A stretch of 6,506 nt of DNA from Anaerolineae bacterium (GTDB lineage: Bacteria > Chloroflexota > Anaerolineae > B4-G1 > DUEL01), in assembly GCA_016926575.1 (NCBI GenBank), contig JAFGOJ010000110.1:1-6506 (forward strand), given 5' to 3'. The notes below the pieces were generated by a model. That model searched no databases. It saw only the letters and a program-made list of their open reading frames with translations, and was not told where the DNA came from. Numbering within the stretch: position 1 is the first letter of the stretch; each line of letters begins with the position of its first letter. Positions 6,315 through 6,506 of this stretch are shown in pieces. Both the position numbers and the translations under genes were made by a program.

Positions 6315-6434
6315 ATGATCGTTTCGCTCACAACCGATGGGCGAAAATGGCCCCTGTCGGTGCGGGTTTCCCCGGCGGGGTGCAGGGGCGGTAGGGGCGC
6401 AGCATGCTGCGCCCCTACCGCAAAGTCCTGGTAA
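6315..6434 (+). CDS. Doubtful 39-codon ORF running into repeats
   Basis: ATG 6315 is preceded by AGAGG (6308-6312), only 2 nt from the start. It opens a frame beginning MIVSLTTDGRKWPLSVRV and ending at TAA 6432-6434. The last half is simply the translation of the palindromic repeat region (GRGAACCAPTA). It lies about 39 nt after a TATAAT box, so it could be the remnant of a small gene whose 3' part was replaced by repeats. It could equally be chance. I recognise no family. Confidence 0.18.
   Translation: MIVSLTTDGRKWPLSVRVSPAGCRGGRGAACCAPTAKSW
6350..6389. repeat. Inverted repeat with GC-rich loop
   Basis: GCCCCTG (6350-6356) and CAGGGGC (6383-6389) form a 7-bp outer stem. The 26-nt interior contains further self-complementary stretches, CGGG/CCCG at 6363-6374 or CCCC-GGC-GGGG at 6370-6380. 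It directly abuts the long palindrome and seems to be the first module of the repeat chain at the end of the window. Confidence 0.5.
6388..6421. repeat. Perfect 34-nt loop-less palindrome
   Basis: The two 17-nt arms, GCGGTAGGGGCGCAGCA (6388-6404) and TGCTGCGCCCCTACCGC (6405-6421), are exact reverse complements with no spacer; the centre is GCATGC. It is intergenic and can form a cruciform in DNA or a very stable RNA hairpin. I recall GTAGGGGCGCAGC-type palindromes as dispersed repeats in several bacterial phyla including Chloroflexota, but copy number cannot be judged from this window. Confidence 0.9.
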
Positions 6435-6443
6435 CCGAGGGTC

Positions 6444-6462
6444 GGCGGGTTTGAAACCCGCC
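6444..6462. repeat. Palindromic repeat GGCGGGTTT-G-AAACCCGCC
   Basis: Two 9-nt arms (6444-6452 and 6454-6462) flank a single central G. The right arm continues as CTAC, so on the reverse strand it begins GTAGGGCGGG, nearly the same edge as the 34-nt palindrome (GTAGGGGCG). The left arm has no matching CTAC/GTAG extension, so this looks like a copy with one truncated arm. The 22 bases between the two palindromes also hold a small imperfect palindrome around GGTAACC (6430-6436). Confidence 0.8.
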
Positions 6463-6478
6463 CTACAGACTTGGGTCA

Positions 6479-6506
6479 TCGCGAGCCGCCGCAGGCGGCG
6501 AAGCGA
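6479..6506. repeat. Imperfect inverted repeat at the window edge
   Basis: TCGC (6479-6482) pairs with GCGA (6503-6506), and GCCGCC (6485-6490) pairs with GGCGGC (6494-6499) around a GCA loop. The two stems are separated by a GA/GAA internal loop. With the preceding TCA it resembles the dispersed TCATTGCGAG...GCGAAGCAATC type of intergenic repeat known from many bacteria (from memory). It ends exactly at the window edge, so the unit is probably cut. Confidence 0.7.

Noticed and set aside
6385..6462. Intrinsic terminators formed by the palindromes
   Set aside because: The stems are strong but no T-run follows any of them; they fit dispersed repeats better than terminators.
6350..6506. CRISPR array
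   Set aside because: The inverted repeats differ from each other and there is no regular repeat-spacer pattern and no cas gene.

Overview
The window is GC-rich bacterial DNA with closely packed genes, nearly all on the + strand. I infer a Chloroflexota bacterium, probably Anaerolineae-like. The grounds are a lipoprotein whose Cys is followed by a long Pro/Thr/Ser/Glu linker (SPTPTAYVAPTATAVPPT style), hydrogenase maturation proteins of the general bacterial/archaeal type, and a repeat-rich GC intergenic tail. This is pattern recognition without a database search.

Layout. Positions 1-35 are tandem heptamers (AATTCGC-type) directly before a ribosome binding site. Positions 51-5664 hold five tightly spaced genes that look like one operon: two paralogous ABC-2 type permeases (51-1322 and 1333-2556), a lipoprotein with an Ig-like domain and a C-terminal extracellular domain (2571-3557), hypD (3554-4651) and hypE (4651-5664). 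The gaps are 10 nt, 14 nt, a 4-nt GTGA overlap and a 1-nt TGATG overlap. No ABC ATPase gene is present; it would be expected upstream of the window. The hydrogenase structural genes and hypA, hypB, hypC and hypF are also absent.

Positions 5665-5796 carry an imperfect inverted repeat and then a good sigma70-type promoter (TTGACG, 16 nt, TATCAT). This promoter drives a monocistronic small membrane protein (5797-6198) that resembles FtsB/DivIC septum formation initiators. A strong intrinsic terminator follows (6222-6259). The last 250 bases hold a TATAAT box, a doubtful 39-codon ORF, and a chain of GC-rich palindromic modules, including a loop-less perfect 34-nt palindrome at 6388-6421.

How the genes work together. 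HypD and HypE act in making the Fe(CN)2CO group of [NiFe]-hydrogenases, so the organism probably has such an enzyme. The two permeases probably form a heterodimeric exporter. The lipoprotein sits on the outside of the membrane and could serve the exporter or be unrelated. The translational overlap between the lipoprotein gene and hypD is the least expected link in the operon. The other point of real interest is a run of the same kind of heptamer repeat inside the hypE reading frame.
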